From NCBI RefSeq assembly GCF_014385105.1, contig NZ_JACRTE010000007.1, positions 1 through 64,000 on the forward strand: DNA of 64,000 bases, written 5' to 3'. This document shows positions 34,568 through 43,421 of this stretch, piece after piece. Under the pieces are notes generated by a model. It was not told the DNA's origin. It did not search any database and saw only the letters and a program-made list of their open reading frames with translations. Each line of letters begins with the position of its first letter. Within the stretch, counting starts at the first letter, position 1. This DNA is from Qingrenia yutianensis (GTDB lineage Bacteria > Bacillota > Clostridia > UMGS1810). The translations under genes were made by a program, and so were the position numbers.

Positions 34568-36076
34568 ATGGTAAACATTATGATTGTTGACGACGAAACG
34601 CCGTCAAGACGGCAGGTTTTGAGCGAGCTTACAAAGCTCGGATACGAGCGGAAAAACATCTGCGAGGCGCAAAACAGCACGGCGGCGCTGAAGCTTATGC
34701 AGAATTTCAAGCCCGACATTTTAATCAGCGACATAAGTATGCCCAAAATGCTCGGCACAGACCTTGCACAGAGGGTTTTGGAGATTTATCCGAAATGTAA
34801 AATTATATTTTTCACGGGTTACTCCGACAAAGCGTATATGAAAGCGGCAATCAGGCTCAACGTTGTGGATTACCTTGAAAAACCGCTTGACTCCGCGGAA
34901 TTTGCCGCGGCGGTGAAAAAAGCCGAGGACGAGGCGAAAGAGCTTGCAACGCAGGATATATTTGCCGATGAAACGGGCGCGCGTCTTTTGGAGTATATGT
35001 TCAAAAACCAGAGCGTTCCCGATGAACTTAAAAATCTTCCGCAGTACAAGGCGGTGACAAACTCGCGCGTGCTTGCCGCGATTATCGTTCCCGAGGGCGA
35101 ATACGACCTTGCGTCGGTGGCGAAAAGCCTTATAAACAACGCAAAACAGACGTCGGTGAACGTTATAAACCGCTACAAAAATAACGGCGTGATTGAGGTT
35201 TTGTTCTACTCAAACACCATAAATTTAAAACAAGACACAGAAAAAATTTTCCGCGCGCTTTTTTCAAATCTCAAGGACGGCGAAACAGTGAAATGCGCCG
35301 CCGGCAGTGTGGAAATGAGCGGAAAAGATACCTACATATCGTACGAAAACGCGGTCTGCGCACTGGACAACGCGTTTTTCCACCAGCCGAACAAGGCAAT
35401 TTTTTATTCCGAGCAGACGGGCAAAAACGACATTGATAACGACAAAATCACAAAGGAATTTTACAATCTTCTCACCGAGGAAAAGTATGCCGAGGCGAAA
35501 ACTCTCGCCGAAAATTTATACAAGCATTTATACAAAAGCAACATTATGATGAGCTCGGCGGCAAAAAAGCTTTACTACAACATTTCCGAGATGATTTACA
35601 AGTTTTTCAAGAATTATTTTTTCGCCTACAACAACGAATACAGCCTTTTTGACAACGCGTTTGACATTCTCGAGGCAAAGTCGCTGGACGATTTGCACAA
35701 TCATCTTCTCGGAACGCTCACGCGCATTGAAAAGCTGGTTAACACCGCGGATTTCAACAGCCTTGTGAAATCTGCACTTCTTTATATGGAAAGAAATTTT
35801 CAAAATCCAAACCTTTCCATTGTGGATATTGCCACAGGGTGCAGCGTCAACGCGAACTATCTTTGCGGTACGTTTAAGTCGATAACCGGCGAAACAATCA
35901 ACCATTACGTCAACAATCTGCGCGTTAACAAGGCGAAAAATCTCATTCTCGACACCAACAAAAGCATTGCCGAAATATCCTCGCTGTGCGGTTTTAACGA
36001 CGCGAAATATTTCTGCAAGGTTTTTGCAAAATACACAAATCACACACCGACAAGCTTTAAGAAAAAATTCAAATAG
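34568..36076 (+). CDS. Response regulator with AraC-type DNA-binding domain
   Basis: A 502-residue YesN-type transcription regulator. The receiver domain shows the acidic pair Asp8-Asp9, phosphorylation site Asp55, Thr83 and Lys105. A middle region of about 270 residues has no clear motif. The last 100 residues are two AraC helix-turn-helix units (LSIVDIATGCSVNANYLCGTFK and SIAEISSLCGFNDAKYFCKVFAK). In this family the regulator usually pairs with a YesM-type histidine kinase and controls sugar uptake, but no kinase is nearby. AAAGGAG precedes the ATG at 34568. Confidence 0.92.
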   Translation: MVNIMIVDDETPSRRQVLSELTKLGYERKNICEAQNSTAALKLMQNFKPDILISDISMPKMLGTDLAQRVLEIYPKCKIIFFTGYSDKAYMKAAIRLNVVDYLEKPLDSAEFAAAVKKAEDEAKELATQDIFADETGARLLEYMFKNQSVPDELKNLPQYKAVTNSRVLAAIIVPEGEYDLASVAKSLINNAKQTSVNVINRYKNNGVIEVLFYSNTINLKQDTEKIFRALFSNLKDGETVKCAAGSVEMSGKDTYISYENAVCALDNAFFHQPNKAIFYSEQTGKNDIDNDKITKEFYNLLTEEKYAEAKTLAENLYKHLYKSNIMMSSAAKKLYYNISEMIYKFFKNYFFAYNNEYSLFDNAFDILEAKSLDDLHNHLLGTLTRIEKLVNTADFNSLVKSALLYMERNFQNPNLSIVDIATGCSVNANYLCGTFKSITGETINHYVNNLRVNKAKNLILDTNKSIAEISSLCGFNDAKYFCKVFAKYTNHTPTSFKKKFK

Positions 36077-36088
36077 AGGTGACTTCTT

Positions 36089-37039
36089 TTGATTATCGGC
36101 ATTGACATCGGAGGCACGAAATGCGCCGTTATAAAGGGAAATTTGGACGAAAACGGCAAAATTGAAATTATAAAAAAAATTAAAACCGACACAAAAAACA
36201 TAAAACCCGAAAAGGCGCTTGACCTTTTCTGCAAGCAGATTGACGAGATTGCGGACGGCGAAAAAATCGACGCAATCGGCGTGAGCTGCGGAGGCCCGCT
36301 GGACGAAAAAAGGGGCGTTATTATGTCGCCTCCCAATCTGCCAGGCTGGGACGACGTGGAAATTAAAAAATTTTTGGAAAACAAATATCACGTCAGCGTT
36401 TCGGTGCGCAACGACGCGAACGCGTGCGCGCTTGCCGAGTGGAAATTCGGCGCGGCGAGAGGATATTCCAACGTTGTTTTTCTCACGTTCGGCACGGGTA
36501 TGGGCGCCGGTTTGATACTTGACGGCAAGCTTTATTCCGGAACAAACGGTATGGCAGGCGAGGCGGGGCACATTCGTCTTGCGTCCGACGGTCCGCGGGG
36601 ATTCGGCAAAAACGGCTCGTTTGAGGGTTTTTGCAGCGGCGGCGGAATTGCAAAAATGGGAAAATCCGAGGCGGAAAACGCGCTTAAAAACGGCAAAAGC
36701 CTGTCGTACTGCAAAAACATCGGCGAAATTGACGATATAAGCGCGAAAAAAATTGCGGAATGTGCAAACGAGGGTTTTGACGACGCAAAGGAAATTTACC
36801 GAAAATGCGCGCAGAAACTCGGTATGGGGCTGTCGATTTTGATTGACGTTTTAAATCCCGAAATTATTGTTATCGGCTCGGTTTTCAAGCGTGCGTACGG
36901 TCTTTTGGCGGACGAGATGCAAAAAGTTCTCGAAAAAGAGGCGCTTTCGTATTCGCTGGACGTTTGCAAAATTGTGCCGGCTGAATTTGACGAAAACCTG
37001 GGCGACCTTGCCGCGCTCGCGGCGGCGCTTGACAAATAG
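36089..37039 (+). CDS. ROK-family sugar kinase without zinc cysteines
   Basis: A 316-residue kinase-type protein with the ATP phosphate loop IGIDIGGTK at the start, the catalytic aspartate Asp109 in VRNDANACALAEW and GAGEAGHI-like GMAGEAGHIRL at 154-163. The usual zinc motif CxCGxxGCxE is here RGFGKNGSFE (170-179), so all three cysteines are replaced. No helix-turn-helix is present, so it is an enzyme-like member rather than a repressor. Likely substrates are glucose or an N-acetyl sugar. It begins with TTG after GAGGTGA, 12 bases behind the regulator gene. Confidence 0.88.
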   Translation: MIIGIDIGGTKCAVIKGNLDENGKIEIIKKIKTDTKNIKPEKALDLFCKQIDEIADGEKIDAIGVSCGGPLDEKRGVIMSPPNLPGWDDVEIKKFLENKYHVSVSVRNDANACALAEWKFGAARGYSNVVFLTFGTGMGAGLILDGKLYSGTNGMAGEAGHIRLASDGPRGFGKNGSFEGFCSGGGIAKMGKSEAENALKNGKSLSYCKNIGEIDDISAKKIAECANEGFDDAKEIYRKCAQKLGMGLSILIDVLNPEIIVIGSVFKRAYGLLADEMQKVLEKEALSYSLDVCKIVPAEFDENLGDLAALAAALDK

Positions 37040-37066
37040 ACAAACATAAGAGAAAGGACAGATGTT

Positions 37067-37684
37067 ATGAAAAATGAATTTTACGAAAGATACCCTATGC
37101 TTAAAGAAAACGAGGATAAAATCGAGAAAGTTATCGAGGCGATTATAAATACATACAACAGCGGCGGAACAGTGCTTTTGTGCGGAAACGGCGGTTCAGA
37201 GAGCGACTGTGACCACATTGTGGGCGAATTTATGAAAGGTTTTATGCTCAAAAGACCGTTTAAGGGCGAGGACAGGAACGCGATTGTGAAAGCGTTCGGC
37301 ACGGAGGACGCGGTGAAAAATTTTCAGTACGCGGTGCCTGCCATTTCGCTTCCGTCACTTTCGGCGGTTAACACGGCGTTTATCAACGACGTTGCGCCCG
37401 ATTTTGTGTATGCACAGCTTATGTACGGCTACGGCAAAAAAGGTGACGTTGCGATAGGAATTTCGACGTCGGGCAACTCGAAAAACGTGGTTAACGCGCT
37501 TATCGCGGCAAAGGCAAAAGGAATGTTCACCGTTGCGCTCACGGGCGCAAAACCCAACCGTTCGGAGGAAATCGCCGACGTTTCAATAAAAGTGTGTGAA
37601 ACCGAAACGTATAAGGTTCAGGAGTTGCATTTGCCGACGTATCATTATATTTGCGCCGAGGTTGAGCGACGTTTGTTTGAGTAA
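37067..37684 (+). CDS. SIS-domain sugar-phosphate isomerase (GmhA type)
   Basis: A 205-residue SIS-domain protein close to sedoheptulose-7-phosphate isomerase: LLCGNGGSESDCDHIVGEF, GDVAIGISTSGNSKNVVNAL and VQELHLPTYHYICAEVE are the sugar-phosphate and catalytic segments. Heptose genes are not seen nearby and the neighbour is a ROK sugar kinase. It may therefore act on a different phosphorylated sugar in the same pathway. It starts 27 bases after the kinase gene, following AGAAAGGA. Confidence 0.87.
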   Translation: MKNEFYERYPMLKENEDKIEKVIEAIINTYNSGGTVLLCGNGGSESDCDHIVGEFMKGFMLKRPFKGEDRNAIVKAFGTEDAVKNFQYAVPAISLPSLSAVNTAFINDVAPDFVYAQLMYGYGKKGDVAIGISTSGNSKNVVNALIAAKAKGMFTVALTGAKPNRSEEIADVSIKVCETETYKVQELHLPTYHYICAEVERRLFE

Positions 37685-37727
37685 AAAAATTTGTGTTTGT
37701 TTGGGCAAAATTCACGAAATAAATATG

Positions 37728-37757
37728 TACGGGACGATGCCTGCATCGTCCCGTACA
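37728..37757. repeat. Dispersed palindromic repeat, copy 5
   Basis: The best copy of the family: GTACGGGACGATGC and GCATCGTCCCGTAC are perfect 14-base arms around CT. It lies between the SIS gene and its terminator. Confidence 0.8.
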
Positions 37758-37797
37758 ACAAAAATCACATATGTTATAATATAAAATTTAACAACAC

Positions 37798-37832
37798 AAA
37801 AACCGCTTAAAACGTATGTTTTAAGCGGTTTT
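37798..37832. terminator. Two-way terminator between the SIS gene and tsf
   Basis: Perfect 15-bp stem (AAAACCGCTTAAAAC with GTTTTAAGCGGTTTT) around GTAT, with A and T tracts on either side. It can end both the plus-strand operon and the minus-strand rpsB-tsf operon. Confidence 0.85.
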
Positions 37833-37871
37833 ACACATCATAAAATAAATTTTAACCGTATAACGGAAAAA

Positions 37872-38762
37872 TTACTTCATCATACTTGCAACTTCGTCAG
37901 CGAAATTTTCTTCTTTCTTTTCAAGACCCTCGCCTTTTTCAAATCTAACGAAATCAACAAGTTTAATGCCTTTTTCTGCAAGGTATTTTTCAACTTTGTA
38001 GTTGGAATCTTTAACAAATTCCTGCTGATTTAAGCAGTTGAGCTCATAGAATTTGTTAACCTTGCCTGTGAGCATTTTTTCAAGAATGTTTTCGGGTTTG
38101 CCGGCATTCTTGGGATCTTCTTTCATCTGCGCAAGAATGATATGCTTTTCTTTTTCAAGGTCTTCAGCCGGAACTGTTGTCTTGTCAAGATAAAGCGGAT
38201 TCATAGCGGCAATCTGCATTGCAGCGTCTTTAGCGGCAGCTTTTGCGTCGTCTGTGAGGTCGCCCTCAACTTTAACCATAACGCCTATTCTGCCCTCGCC
38301 GTGGATATAAGTTACAACGTTTCCTTCAAAACGTGCAAATCTTCTGATTTTCATATTCTCGCCGATTGTGAGGATTTTCTCGCGGAGTTCCTCCTCAACA
38401 GTCTTTGTATCGTCGAATTTGAGAGCGTTAAGAGCCTCAAGGTCAGCAGGATTGCTGTCTGCAACAATTTTTGCAAGAGCGCCTACAAACGCTTTAAAAT
38501 CAGCGTTTTTGCCGACAAAGTCGGTTTCGGAGTTAACCTCGATAATAGCGCCCACGGAAGCGTCGTCGCTTGTGTACGAGCTTACAATACCTTCAGCGGC
38601 AATTCTGCCTGCTTTTTTTGTAGCCGCCGCAAGACCTTTTTCTCTCAAAAGCTCCATAGCTTTTTCCATATCGCCGTCAGACTCGGTAAGCGCTTTTTTG
38701 CAGTCCATCATACCGCAGCCTGTTTTTTCTCTTAATTCTTTAACGTCTTTAGCTGTAAACAT
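37872..38762 (-). CDS. tsf: Elongation factor Ts
   Basis: Nucleotide-exchange factor that recycles EF-Tu. The 296-residue protein has the UBA-like start VKELREKTGCGMMDCKKAL, the SETDFVGKNADF contact to EF-Tu and the second signature GRIGVMVKVEGD. It follows rpsB by 27 bases in the classical rpsB-tsf operon, but pyrH and frr do not follow. Codons avoid GCG and other clusters frequent in neighbouring genes, as expected for strong expression. Confidence 0.97.
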   Translation of the reverse strand: MFTAKDVKELREKTGCGMMDCKKALTESDGDMEKAMELLREKGLAAATKKAGRIAAEGIVSSYTSDDASVGAIIEVNSETDFVGKNADFKAFVGALAKIVADSNPADLEALNALKFDDTKTVEEELREKILTIGENMKIRRFARFEGNVVTYIHGEGRIGVMVKVEGDLTDDAKAAAKDAAMQIAAMNPLYLDKTTVPAEDLEKEKHIILAQMKEDPKNAGKPENILEKMLTGKVNKFYELNCLNQQEFVKDSNYKVEKYLAEKGIKLVDFVRFEKGEGLEKKEENFADEVASMMK

Positions 38763-38789
38763 TAAAATTTCTCCTTTCGCAATCCGATA

Positions 38790-39518
38790 TTATTCTTCAG
38801 CCGCTTCTTCTTTTTCAGCCTCGGGAGCGAGCTGTTCGCCCTGTCTGCCCTCGATAACCGCGTTAGCGATTGTAGCAGTGATAAGTTTTACGGCTCTGAT
38901 TGCGTCGTCGTTGCCGGGGATTACATAGTCAACTTCGTCGGGATCGCAGTTTGTATCAACGATAGCAACAACGGGGATACCGAGTTTTTTAGCCTCCGCA
39001 ACCGCGATTTTCTCTTTTCTCGGGTCAACGATAAAGAGCGCGCCGGGGAGTTTTTTCATATCTTTAATACCGCCGAGGTATTTGTCGAGTTTTTCGATTT
39101 CAAGGTTTAATTTGATAACTTCTTTTTTGGGAAGAAGGTCAAATGTGCCGTCCTCCTCCATTTTGCGGAGCTGATTTAATCTTTCAATTCTCTGCTTGAT
39201 GGTTTTGAAGTTTGTCATCATACCGCCGAGCCATCTTGCGTTAACGTAGTACATACCTACTCTTTCGGCTTCTTCTTTAATAGAATCCTGCGCCTGTTTT
39301 TTAGTACCTACGAACAAAATGTCCTGACCGCTTTCTGCGACTTCTTTAACAAACGCATAAGCTTCTTCGATTTTTTTAACGGTTTTCTGAAGATTGATGA
39401 TGTAGATACCGTTTCTTTCGGTGTAGATGTACTCTGCCATCTTCGGGTTCCATCTTCTCGTCTGGTGACCGAAGTGAACACCTGCTTCGAGAAGCTGTTT
39501 CATAGAAATTACTGACAT
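38790..39518 (-). CDS. rpsB: 30S ribosomal protein S2
   Basis: Small-subunit protein S2, 242 residues, opening MSVISMKQLLEAGVHFGHQTRRWNPKM. The ATG at 39518 is preceded by AAGGAGGAA; a longer reading frame is not family-like. The C-terminal 15 residues are very acidic (EAEKEEAAEE). It heads the rpsB-tsf operon, with a leader of about 100 bases that can fold (39547-39601). Confidence 0.97.
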   Translation of the reverse strand: MSVISMKQLLEAGVHFGHQTRRWNPKMAEYIYTERNGIYIINLQKTVKKIEEAYAFVKEVAESGQDILFVGTKKQAQDSIKEEAERVGMYYVNARWLGGMMTNFKTIKQRIERLNQLRKMEEDGTFDLLPKKEVIKLNLEIEKLDKYLGGIKDMKKLPGALFIVDPRKEKIAVAEAKKLGIPVVAIVDTNCDPDEVDYVIPGNDDAIRAVKLITATIANAVIEGRQGEQLAPEAEKEEAAEE

Positions 39519-39546
39519 TATAAAATTCCTCCTTTTGTTGTACCTC

Positions 39547-39601
39547 CGCACAAAATATCAGCCCTGACAAACAAGGCCACACGATTGGAATTTTTTGTGC
39601 G
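39547..39601 (-). promoter_or_regulatory. Structured rpsB leader
   Basis: In the untranslated leader CGCACAAAA (39547-39555) pairs perfectly with TTTTGTGCG (39593-39601), and the enclosed part can form a second stem (CCTTG with CAGGG). The closing helix ends at a GGAGG, 20 bases before the true ribosome site. Autogenous control by S2 through its leader is known for rpsB in other bacteria; here it is only suggested. Confidence 0.5.
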
Positions 39602-39621
39602 TGCGTAATCGTACGGATAAT

Positions 39622-39650
39622 ATGTTACCACAAATTACATCAAAAATCAA
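39622..39650 (-). promoter_or_regulatory. rpsB-tsf promoter
   Basis: On the minus strand TTGATT (39645-39650) and TAACAT (39622-39627) are 17 bases apart. The predicted start near 39615 gives a leader of about 97 bases. Confidence 0.55.
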
Positions 39651-39838
39651 GAGTTTTTTTAAATTTTTTCAAACCGCAAAACACACAGGATTTTCACCGT
39701 GCCGATTTTCCTTTTTATGACGGGAATTTTACGCATCTTATGCTTTTATTTTACATATTTTTACAATTTCCGAGCATTCGGGGGTTATGTAAACCTCAAA
39801 CTTTTCAACAGATAAATTATGCAAAATTTATGTAAAAC

Positions 39839-39909
39839 TGTGGATAACTTATGTTTAAACCTCAAAATAAGGCTTGTTTTTGTGGATAACTTTGTGGATA
39901 TGTGGATTA
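39839..39909 (+). other. Cluster of DnaA boxes
   Basis: Four copies of TGTGGATAA or near-matches lie within 71 bases, all in the same orientation: 39839-39847 (exact), 39881-39889 (exact), 39893-39901 (TGTGGATAT) and 39901-39909 (TGTGGATTA). The reverse complement TTATCCACA is the consensus DnaA-binding site. The DNA just upstream is AT-rich. No dnaA, dnaN or rpmH gene is near, so this looks like a DnaA-titrating or regulatory cluster. The rest of the 39661-40016 gap shows nothing else I can name. Confidence 0.6.
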
Positions 39910-40016
39910 TTTGCCTGATTTTATTCAAATATTACATTTGTGTTTCAAGAATTTGCGCATAAAAATTATGTCACCTTTCCGTCAATTCCGATTTCAAAAT
40001 TTTTATCGCAAAACTG

Positions 40017-40045
40017 TTGATTTTTGACGCGATTTTTACTATACT
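40017..40045 (+). promoter_or_regulatory. Promoter of the DUF4830-like gene
   Basis: TTGATT (40017-40022) and TATACT (40040-40045) with a 17-base spacer, about 57 bases before the predicted ribosome site and start at 40109. Confidence 0.55.
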
Positions 40046-40108
40046 GTTCATATCGGCTCAAAATTTTTAATAAAATTTACTGAAAATATTAAAAATGAGG
40101 GCGGATTT

Positions 40109-40552
40109 ATGGAATTTATAAAAAGATATTTCAAGCATTTTTGTTTTGCGTTTATTGTGCTTATCGGGCTTTCTGCGGTGATTTTCAATCCCGTCGGACG
40201 GCTTGACGCAGACACCGACGCAGGACGGATTAAATTTATTGAAAAATACGGCTGGAAAGTGGAAAAAGTGCCGTATTTATGCGAAAAAGTGCAAATTCCC
40301 GTAACGTTTGACAGCGCGCTTGAAAATTATGCGCAAATTCAAAAAAGGTCGGGATTTGACCTTTCAAAGTACCGCGGTGCGGTTGCCGAGCGCTGGTCCT
40401 ACCGCGTTTTAAACCACGCCGGCGACGAAAAATATGCCTATGCAAATGTTTTTGTGTATCAGGGCAAAATTATAGCCGCGGACATCGTAAGCCCGAAAAT
40501 CGACGGGTTTATCACGTCGGTAAACGACACCGAATACATTAAAAAGGAGTAA
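40109..40552 (+). CDS. Membrane-anchored DUF4830-like protein
   Basis: A 147-residue protein with one N-terminal hydrophobic helix (about residues 10-28) and an outside domain of some 110 residues. The pattern IEKYGWKVE, VQIPVTFDSALENYAQIQKRSGFDLSKYRG, the tyrosine-rich strands and AADIVSPKIDGF agrees with what I remember of DUF4830, a family of clostridial envelope proteins of unknown function. The pseudouridine synthase gene begins three bases after its stop, so they share a transcript with tex. Confidence 0.75.
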   Translation: MEFIKRYFKHFCFAFIVLIGLSAVIFNPVGRLDADTDAGRIKFIEKYGWKVEKVPYLCEKVQIPVTFDSALENYAQIQKRSGFDLSKYRGAVAERWSYRVLNHAGDEKYAYANVFVYQGKIIAADIVSPKIDGFITSVNDTEYIKKE

Positions 40553-40555
40553 AAA

Positions 40556-41296
40556 ATGCGTCTGGACAAATTTCTGGCGGACTGCGGACAGGGCAGCCGA
40601 AAGGACATAAAAAAGATGATTACAAACGGTCTTGTGACGCTTGACGGCGCGGTTTGCAAATCGGCGCAGACGGCGGTTGACGAAAACAGCGACGTTGCGC
40701 TTTGCGGAAAAAAGATTGTTTACGAAAAATTTATCTATCTTATGATGAACAAACCGCAGGGATACATCAGCGCAACCGAAGATACGCGCAAAAAGACGGT
40801 TTTGGACCTTTTGGGCGATGAATACAAATACTTTTCGCTTTTTCCCGCGGGCAGGCTAGACATCGACACCGAGGGTTTTTTGCTCCTCACCAACGACGGA
40901 AATTTTGCGCACAATATTCTCTCGCCCAAAAAGCACGTGGACAAGACGTATTTTGCGAAAATCGACGGGCAAATCACCGATGAACACATAAAAATGTTTG
41001 CGGACGGGATTGTACTTGACGACGGCTACAAAACGCTCCCGTCGCGTCTTAAAATTTTAAAATCGGACGAAAATTCGAGCGAAATCGAAATTACCGTCCG
41101 CGAGGGCAAATTTCATCAAATAAAGCGTATGTTTGATGCCGTCGGCACGCACGTTGCGTATCTCAAACGCATTGCAATGGGCGGTCTTTATCTTGACGAA
41201 AGCCTTGGAAAAGGCGAAGTGAAAAAGCTTACAAAAGAAGAAACCGAAAAAATTACCGGAGGACAAAATGGACATAATCAAAACGCTTTGCAGTGA
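40556..41296 (+). CDS. rsuA: 16S rRNA pseudouridine synthase, RsuA type
   Basis: Converts a uridine of 16S rRNA to pseudouridine. The 246-residue product has an N-terminal S4 RNA-binding domain (MRLDKFLADCGQGSRKDIKKMI) and the RsuA/RluB/E/F catalytic motif PAGRLDIDTEGFLLLTNDG, with Asp102 as nucleophile, then REGKFHQIKRMF. Related RluB enzymes act on 23S rRNA, but the short length and S4 type favour RsuA. Its last 29 bases overlap the tex gene. Confidence 0.88.
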   Translation: MRLDKFLADCGQGSRKDIKKMITNGLVTLDGAVCKSAQTAVDENSDVALCGKKIVYEKFIYLMMNKPQGYISATEDTRKKTVLDLLGDEYKYFSLFPAGRLDIDTEGFLLLTNDGNFAHNILSPKKHVDKTYFAKIDGQITDEHIKMFADGIVLDDGYKTLPSRLKILKSDENSSEIEITVREGKFHQIKRMFDAVGTHVAYLKRIAMGGLYLDESLGKGEVKKLTKEETEKITGGQNGHNQNALQ

Positions 41297-43421
41297 ATTA
41301 AACATAAAAAAGGAGCAGGCGGAAAACACAATAAAACTGCTCGACGAGGGTAACACAATCGCGTTTATAGCGCGTTACCGAAAAGAAGTGACAGGCTCTT
41401 TGGACGACAAAATTCTGCGCACATTTTACGACCGTCTTAACTATCTTCGGTCGTTTAACGAGCGCAGTGACGAGATTATCCGACTCATAACCGAACAGGG
41501 CAAAATGACGGACGAAATTCTCACTGCCGTAAACAACGCGAAAATTTTGCAGGAACTTGAGGACATTTACCGTCCGTATAAGCAGAAAAAGCGCACAAGG
41601 GCGACAATCGCAAAAGAAAAAGGGCTTGAACCGCTTGCAAATATCATACTTCTTCAAAAGGAAAATTCGGGCGATTTAAACGAAATTGCGTCGCCGTTTA
41701 TAAATCCCGAAAAGGGTACGGAAAGCGCGGAGGAGGCGATTTCGGGCGCGTGTGACATCATTGCCGAAATGCTGTCCGACAACGCGGACTGCCGAAAATT
41801 TATACGTAATTTCACACAGCGCGAGGGTATTCTGCGCACAAAAAATACAAAGGACGAAGACTCGGTTTACCGTATGTATTACGACTTTTCCGAACCGCTC
41901 AAAAAGGTTGCCGACCACCGCATTTTAGCCATAAACCGCGGTGAAAAAGAGGAATTTTTAAGCGTGTCCGTTGAGGTTGACGAGGACAAAATTTTTGCGC
42001 GCCTTGAAAAGGAAATTATCAAAAACGAAAATTCGATATACACCGATATTTTGAAAGAAACGGTGCGCGACGCATACAAGCGTCTTATCGCGCCGTCAAT
42101 CGAGCGCGAGGTGAGGGGATTTTTCACCGAAAACGCGTCGGAAAACGCAATAAAACTGTTTTCAAAAAATCTGGACAGGCTCCTTATGCAGCCGCCGATT
42201 AAGGGCAAAACCGTTCTCGGCGTTGACCCCGGATACAGGACAGGCTGTAAGGTCGCTGTTATCGACAAAACGGGAAAGGTGTGCGACACCGGCATAATTT
42301 TCTGCACACTTGCGCATCACGATAAGGAAAAATCAAAAAAATACGTGCTTTCGCTCATTGAAAAATACGGCGTTGACCTCATTGCAATCGGCAACGGAAC
42401 CGCGTCGAAAGAGAGCGAAATGTTCATTGCCGACGTTATAAAAGATGCGGACAGGAAAGTTTATTACCTTATTGTCAACGAGGCGGGCGCGTCGGTTTAT
42501 TCCGCGTCGAAAGAGGGCGAGGAGGAGTTTCCCGATTTCACGGTTGAACAGCGCAGTGCGGTGTCAATCGCACGCCGCTGCCAGGACCCTCTGGTGGAAT
42601 TTGTCAAAATCGACCCGAAATCAATCGGCGTGGGACAGTATCAGCACGATATGAACCAAAAACGCTTGAAAGAGGCACTCACGGGCGTTGTGGAAAACTG
42701 CGTTAACACCGTCGGCGTTGACCTTAACACCGCATCGTATGCGCTTTTGAGCTACGTTTCGGGCATAAATCAGACAGCGGCGAAAAATATCGTTAAATAC
42801 CGCGAGGAAAACGGCGAATTTTCGTCGCGCAAAGAACTTTTGAAAGTTGACAAGATCGGGCCGAAAGCATTTTTGCAGTGCGCAGGATTTCTGCGCATTC
42901 CCGACGGCGGTGAAATTCTCGACAACACGGGCGTTCACCCCGAATCGTACAAAGCGGCGCGCGCACTTTTGAAAACGCTCGGCTACACCGAAAGCGACGT
43001 TGCAAACCGCGCGGTCGGCGACATTAAAGAGCGTATGAAAACCATTGATTTACAGCATTTCTGCGCAGACAACAACGTCGGCGAAATCACCGTTTCGGAC
43101 ATTGCCGATTCGCTTTTAAAGCCGGGCAGAGACGTCCGCGACACATTGCCGAAACCGCTTTTGCTCACCGACGTTTTGAGCATTTCCGACCTTAAAGAAG
43201 GTATGATTTTGACCGGCACGGTGCGCAATGTCACCGACTTCGGCGCGTTTGTTGACATCGGCGTTCACCAGGACGGACTTGTGCACATTTCGCAAATCTG
43301 CGACCGCTACATCAAAAACCCCACCGAGGTGCTATCGGTCGGCGACATTGTGAAAGTCAAGGTTTTGGAGGCGGACGAGGCGAAAAAGCGCATTTCGCTG
43401 TCTATAAAAGAAGCGAAATAG
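41268..43421 (+). CDS. tex: Tex-family RNA-binding transcription accessory protein
   Basis: A 717-residue cytoplasmic protein with the full Tex layout: N-terminal helical domain, YqgF-like RNase H fold (VLGVDPGYRTGCKVAVID near 320), helix-hairpin-helix motifs (around 490-560) and a C-terminal S1 RNA-binding domain (GTVRNVTDFGAFVDIGVHQDGLVHIS). Tex proteins bind nucleic acids and affect transcription and stress tolerance. The ATG overlaps rsuA by 29 bases, with GGAGGA eight bases upstream. Confidence 0.96.
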   Translation: MDIIKTLCSELNIKKEQAENTIKLLDEGNTIAFIARYRKEVTGSLDDKILRTFYDRLNYLRSFNERSDEIIRLITEQGKMTDEILTAVNNAKILQELEDIYRPYKQKKRTRATIAKEKGLEPLANIILLQKENSGDLNEIASPFINPEKGTESAEEAISGACDIIAEMLSDNADCRKFIRNFTQREGILRTKNTKDEDSVYRMYYDFSEPLKKVADHRILAINRGEKEEFLSVSVEVDEDKIFARLEKEIIKNENSIYTDILKETVRDAYKRLIAPSIEREVRGFFTENASENAIKLFSKNLDRLLMQPPIKGKTVLGVDPGYRTGCKVAVIDKTGKVCDTGIIFCTLAHHDKEKSKKYVLSLIEKYGVDLIAIGNGTASKESEMFIADVIKDADRKVYYLIVNEAGASVYSASKEGEEEFPDFTVEQRSAVSIARRCQDPLVEFVKIDPKSIGVGQYQHDMNQKRLKEALTGVVENCVNTVGVDLNTASYALLSYVSGINQTAAKNIVKYREENGEFSSRKELLKVDKIGPKAFLQCAGFLRIPDGGEILDNTGVHPESYKAARALLKTLGYTESDVANRAVGDIKERMKTIDLQHFCADNNVGEITVSDIADSLLKPGRDVRDTLPKPLLLTDVLSISDLKEGMILTGTVRNVTDFGAFVDIGVHQDGLVHISQICDRYIKNPTEVLSVGDIVKVKVLEADEAKKRISLSIKEAK

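Noticed and set aside
35528..36571. 347-residue open frame antisense to the response regulator and ROK genes
   Set aside because: It spans two well-supported genes on the other strand and has shadow-like composition.
39661..40016. Chromosomal origin of replication at the DnaA-box cluster
   Set aside because: dnaA, dnaN and rpmH are absent and most genes on both sides run in the same direction, so only a DnaA-box cluster is claimed.
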